Of a stretch of DNA of 7,274 bases, positions 5,658 to 7,274 are shown piece after piece. Both the position numbers and the translations under genes were made by a program. Each line of letters begins with the position of its first letter. The first letter of the stretch is position 1. The stretch comes from an uncultured Collinsella sp. (GTDB lineage: Bacteria > Actinomycetota > Coriobacteriia > Coriobacteriales > Coriobacteriaceae), in assembly GCA_900550965.1 (NCBI GenBank), contig URUC01000094.1, positions 1 through 7,274 on the forward strand. The letters run 5' to 3'. Under the pieces are notes generated by a model. That model saw nothing but the letters and a program-made list of their open reading frames with translations. It searched no databases and was not told where the DNA came from.

Positions 5658-6455
5658 ATGGGTCTTGAGGGAATCAAGCTGATTGCATGCGATTTGGACG
5701 GCACGTTGCTGCATCCGGGGGAGCACGAGCCGCGTTCCGAGGCCTTTGAGCTCATCGATGAACTGCATCGTCGCGGTATCGTCTTTATGCCGGCGAGCGG
5801 TCGTCAATATGCGAGCTTGCGCCATCTGTTTGCCCCGGTGGCCGATGAGCTCGCCTATGTATGCGAAAACGGAGCCCTGGTGATGAGCGAGGGGCGTGCC
5901 GTTGTCAAGCGCTCCATGGAGCGTAGCCTTGCTATGGATATCGCGAATGCCGTGGTTGCGTATCCCCATGCCGACGTGACCCTTTCGTGTGAGGGACACC
6001 TCTACACCATGAGCGGCAACGATGCGTTCGTCGACTATTTGCGCTATGAGGTCCACTGCGATGTGGCGGTGGTCGACCGCCCCGAGGACATCGACGAGGA
6101 CGTCATTAAGATTGCCTTCCAGACGCCCGAGGTGAATCAGCCGGCGGCCCTGGAGTATTTCGAGCGCCTCTTTAGCGACCGTGTCGACGTGATGACGTCG
6201 GGAACCGAATGGACGGACTTTATCGGCTTTGATTCGGGTAAGGGTTCCGCGCTTGCCGATTACGGTCGTGCCCTGGGTATTTCGCCCGATGAGATGATGG
6301 CGTTTGGCGATAACGAAAACGACCGCGACATGCTCAACGTAGTGGGCCATCCTTATCTAATGGAGAGCTGCAATCCCTCTATGCGTGGCATCAACGACCA
6401 CGTCCGCTACGTGCGCACGGTCGAAGAGGAACTGCGCCGTCTGCTCGCCGAGTAG
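5658..6455 (+). CDS. Cof-type HAD-IIB family phosphatase
   Basis: A HAD-superfamily hydrolase of 265 residues in the Cof/YidA-like subfamily (type IIB cap), typically a cytoplasmic Mg-dependent phosphatase acting on sugar phosphates, nucleotides or cofactors such as FMN or pyridoxal phosphate. All four motifs are visible: nucleophile and acid D12/D14 in ACDLDGTLL, motif II in MPASGRQ, motif III K195 in DSGKGSAL, and motif IV D218 and D222 in FGDNENDRDML. The cap domain occupies about residues 85-185. The start at 5658 is preceded by GGGGGAAA (5646-5653). In-frame ATGs at 5598 and 5634 lie in the terminator or lack good binding sites. No clear promoter was found in the 31 bases after the terminator. 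The exact substrate cannot be read from the sequence, and neighbours give no strong hint. Confidence 0.95.
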   Translation: MGLEGIKLIACDLDGTLLHPGEHEPRSEAFELIDELHRRGIVFMPASGRQYASLRHLFAPVADELAYVCENGALVMSEGRAVVKRSMERSLAMDIANAVVAYPHADVTLSCEGHLYTMSGNDAFVDYLRYEVHCDVAVVDRPEDIDEDVIKIAFQTPEVNQPAALEYFERLFSDRVDVMTSGTEWTDFIGFDSGKGSALADYGRALGISPDEMMAFGDNENDRDMLNVVGHPYLMESCNPSMRGINDHVRYVRTVEEELRRLLAE

Positions 6456-6461
6456 GTTTTC

Positions 6462-6526
6462 GGGACATACCTAGAAATCTTCTTTTTGCCGCAAAGTGCG
6501 GAAAGGTGGATTTTAAGGCATGTCCC
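6462..6526. repeat. 65-bp imperfect palindrome, candidate REP/MITE-type element
   Basis: The left arm (6462-6492) and the reverse complement of the right arm (6498-6526) share a common pattern: GGGACAT, then CCT, AAATC, a run of T and CCGC, with scattered mismatches and a two-base length difference. CCGC (6489-6492) and GCGG (6498-6501) close a five-base loop. The element nearly fills the 77-base gap between two convergent genes. No T-run follows the stem on either strand, so it is not a textbook terminator, although a long hairpin here could still shield both mRNA ends. The shape suggests a small dispersed palindromic repeat; copies elsewhere cannot be seen from one window. Confidence 0.6.
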
Positions 6527-6532
6527 AAACAT

Positions 6533-6913
6533 CTACCGGCAGTCGGGGCAAAGGCCCTCGAAGATGGTGTAGTGCGACGTGACGTGCCAGCCGATTTGCT
6601 CGGACGCCTTGGTGTCGAGCTGGGCATCGAAGGGGAGCGGTACGTCGATGACGCGGCTGCACGAGGTGCAGATGATATGTGCATGCGGCTCGATGGTGCG
6701 ATCGAAGCGGCTGCCGCCCGGCGTCTTAATAGAGAGAATCTCCCCTGCGTCGGCCAAGAGATTGAGGTTGCGGTAGACCGTGCCGCGGCTGATTTTGTCA
6801 TCTTGCGCGCGCACGACGTTGTAGATTTCGTCGGCGGTGGGATGGTTATAGCTTTGGCGCACGGCGTCAAGAACCAGCTTTCGCTGCCTGGTATTCCTTC
6901 TTTGCACCGCCAT
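6533..6913 (-). CDS. perR: Fur-family transcriptional repressor, PerR type
   Basis: A metal-dependent repressor of 126 residues. The N-terminal winged helix includes HPTADEIYNVV and the recognition-helix segment SRGTVYRNLNLL (about 42-53). The structural zinc site is complete: C82, C85, C122 and C125. The regulatory site matches Bacillus subtilis PerR: H24, D71, H77, H79 and D90 correspond to H37, D85, H91, H93 and D104, with identical spacing from D71 onward. Aspartate at position 90 (glutamate in typical Fur) favours PerR, which senses hydrogen peroxide by iron-catalysed histidine oxidation and controls oxidative-stress genes. The N-terminus is about 13 residues shorter than in B. subtilis. 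The start at 6913 is preceded by AGAGG (complement of 6922-6926). It lies 61 bases downstream of the acylphosphatase on the same strand. No classical oxidative-stress target gene is in the window. Confidence 0.9.
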   Translation of the reverse strand: MAVQRRNTRQRKLVLDAVRQSYNHPTADEIYNVVRAQDDKISRGTVYRNLNLLADAGEILSIKTPGGSRFDRTIEPHAHIICTSCSRVIDVPLPFDAQLDTKASEQIGWHVTSHYTIFEGLCPDCR

Positions 6914-6974
6914 GCGCCTCGCCTCTTTTCTATCAACGGTCGTAGGTAAATGATACCGTATTTAGCACACAATA
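6914..6974 (-). promoter_or_regulatory. Gap upstream of perR with possible promoter and operator
   Basis: On the minus strand TATCAT (complement of 6950-6955) could be a -10, with only a weak -35 (TTAGTA, complement of 6973-6978, 17-base spacer). GTATT (6958-6962) and AATAC (6971-6975) form an inverted repeat with an eight-base centre that would lie between these elements and could be an operator. It does not match the known PerR or Fur box consensus. Readthrough from the acylphosphatase gene is equally possible. Confidence 0.3.
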
Positions 6975-7274
6975 CTAATAACGAGGCGTGAAACCGTCCT
7001 CATTGGCAAGTGGGGCTCGGGCCTGGGCGTCTACGAGGCGAAAACGCGTCCCCATGCGCTCGTAGGAGGCATGAAGCGCCTCGAGATGAGATAGGATATT
7101 TGCCGGAGCTCCCTGTATCTCCATCTCGACTGAGCCGTCTTCCATGTTACGCACCCAGCCGGTGAGCGCGCGTGCCTGCGCGAGGTTGGTGTTGGTAAAG
7201 CGAAAGCCAACGCCTTGGACTTGCCCCGCCCAGCGCAGGAAATAGCGCAGGGGAGTGTCTTGAGTGGCCTCGTC
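6975..7274 (-). CDS. Acylphosphatase, N-terminus cut by window end
   Basis: Acylphosphatase hydrolyses carboxyl-phosphate bonds, for example in acetyl phosphate or 1,3-bisphosphoglycerate, in the cytoplasm. The 99 visible residues end at a TAG at 6977-6975. The catalytic arginine is in GQVQGVGFR and the catalytic asparagine in GWVRNMEDGSVE. They are 18 residues apart, as R23 and N41 are in the human enzyme. The domain fold is essentially complete in view: residues before the first strand (YFLRWAG) are likely a short N-terminal extension continuing beyond the window. The C-terminal tail (ANEDGFTPRY) is typical of the family. It is read in the same direction as perR and may share a transcript. 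The true start is outside the window. Confidence 0.93.
   Translation of the reverse strand, partial: DEATQDTPLRYFLRWAGQVQGVGFRFTNTNLAQARALTGWVRNMEDGSVEMEIQGAPANILSHLEALHASYERMGTRFRLVDAQARAPLANEDGFTPRY

Noticed and set aside
1..7274. CRISPR array, phage or transposase gene, defence island
   Set aside because: No spaced direct repeats, integrase, transposase or defence-type protein is present; all genes have housekeeping-type assignments.

Overview
The window is GC-rich, compactly coded bacterial DNA. Its gene set suits an anaerobic high-GC Gram-positive bacterium: an oxygen-sensitive ribonucleotide reductase activase, bacterial folate synthesis genes, a PerR-type peroxide regulator and a SlyD-type FKBP beside a UreE-like protein. 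My best guess is class Coriobacteriia, Collinsella or a relative. This is inference from protein style and composition; no rRNA or other marker is present.

Layout, left to right. Bases 1-255 hold no gene I can support, but they contain a 23-bp perfect inverted repeat (156-178 / 219-241) that ends one base before the ribosome binding site of nrdG (256-837, +). Next on the + strand is a tight folate cluster: folE (904-1461), an HD-domain hydrolase with a cysteine cluster (1463-2095) and folB (2088-2573). FolE makes 7,8-dihydroneopterin triphosphate and FolB acts on dihydroneopterin. The HD protein lies between them in gene order and may supply a missing dephosphorylation step. Convergent to folB are two minus-strand genes: a YgjP/SprT-like zinc metalloprotease (2580-3356, probable TTG start) and an M19 membrane-dipeptidase family enzyme (3431-4444), separated by a strong GC-rich hairpin.

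From a divergent promoter region (4445-4563) a two-gene + strand unit follows: a SlyD-like FKBP prolyl isomerase (4564-4992) and a UreE-like nickel metallochaperone (4996-5574), closed by a rho-independent terminator (5591-5626). No urease gene is in view, so this looks like a metal-delivery pair of unknown client. A Cof-type HAD phosphatase (5658-6455, +) comes next. It converges on a minus-strand pair: a PerR-type Fur-family regulator (6533-6913) and, upstream of it, an acylphosphatase cut by the window end (6975-7274). The gap between the convergent genes is almost filled by a 65-bp imperfect palindrome (6462-6526) that looks like a REP/MITE-type element.

Most genes are ordinary housekeeping genes. 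The items most worth a second look are the HD protein inside the folate cluster, the SlyD/UreE-like pair, and the two inverted-repeat elements.
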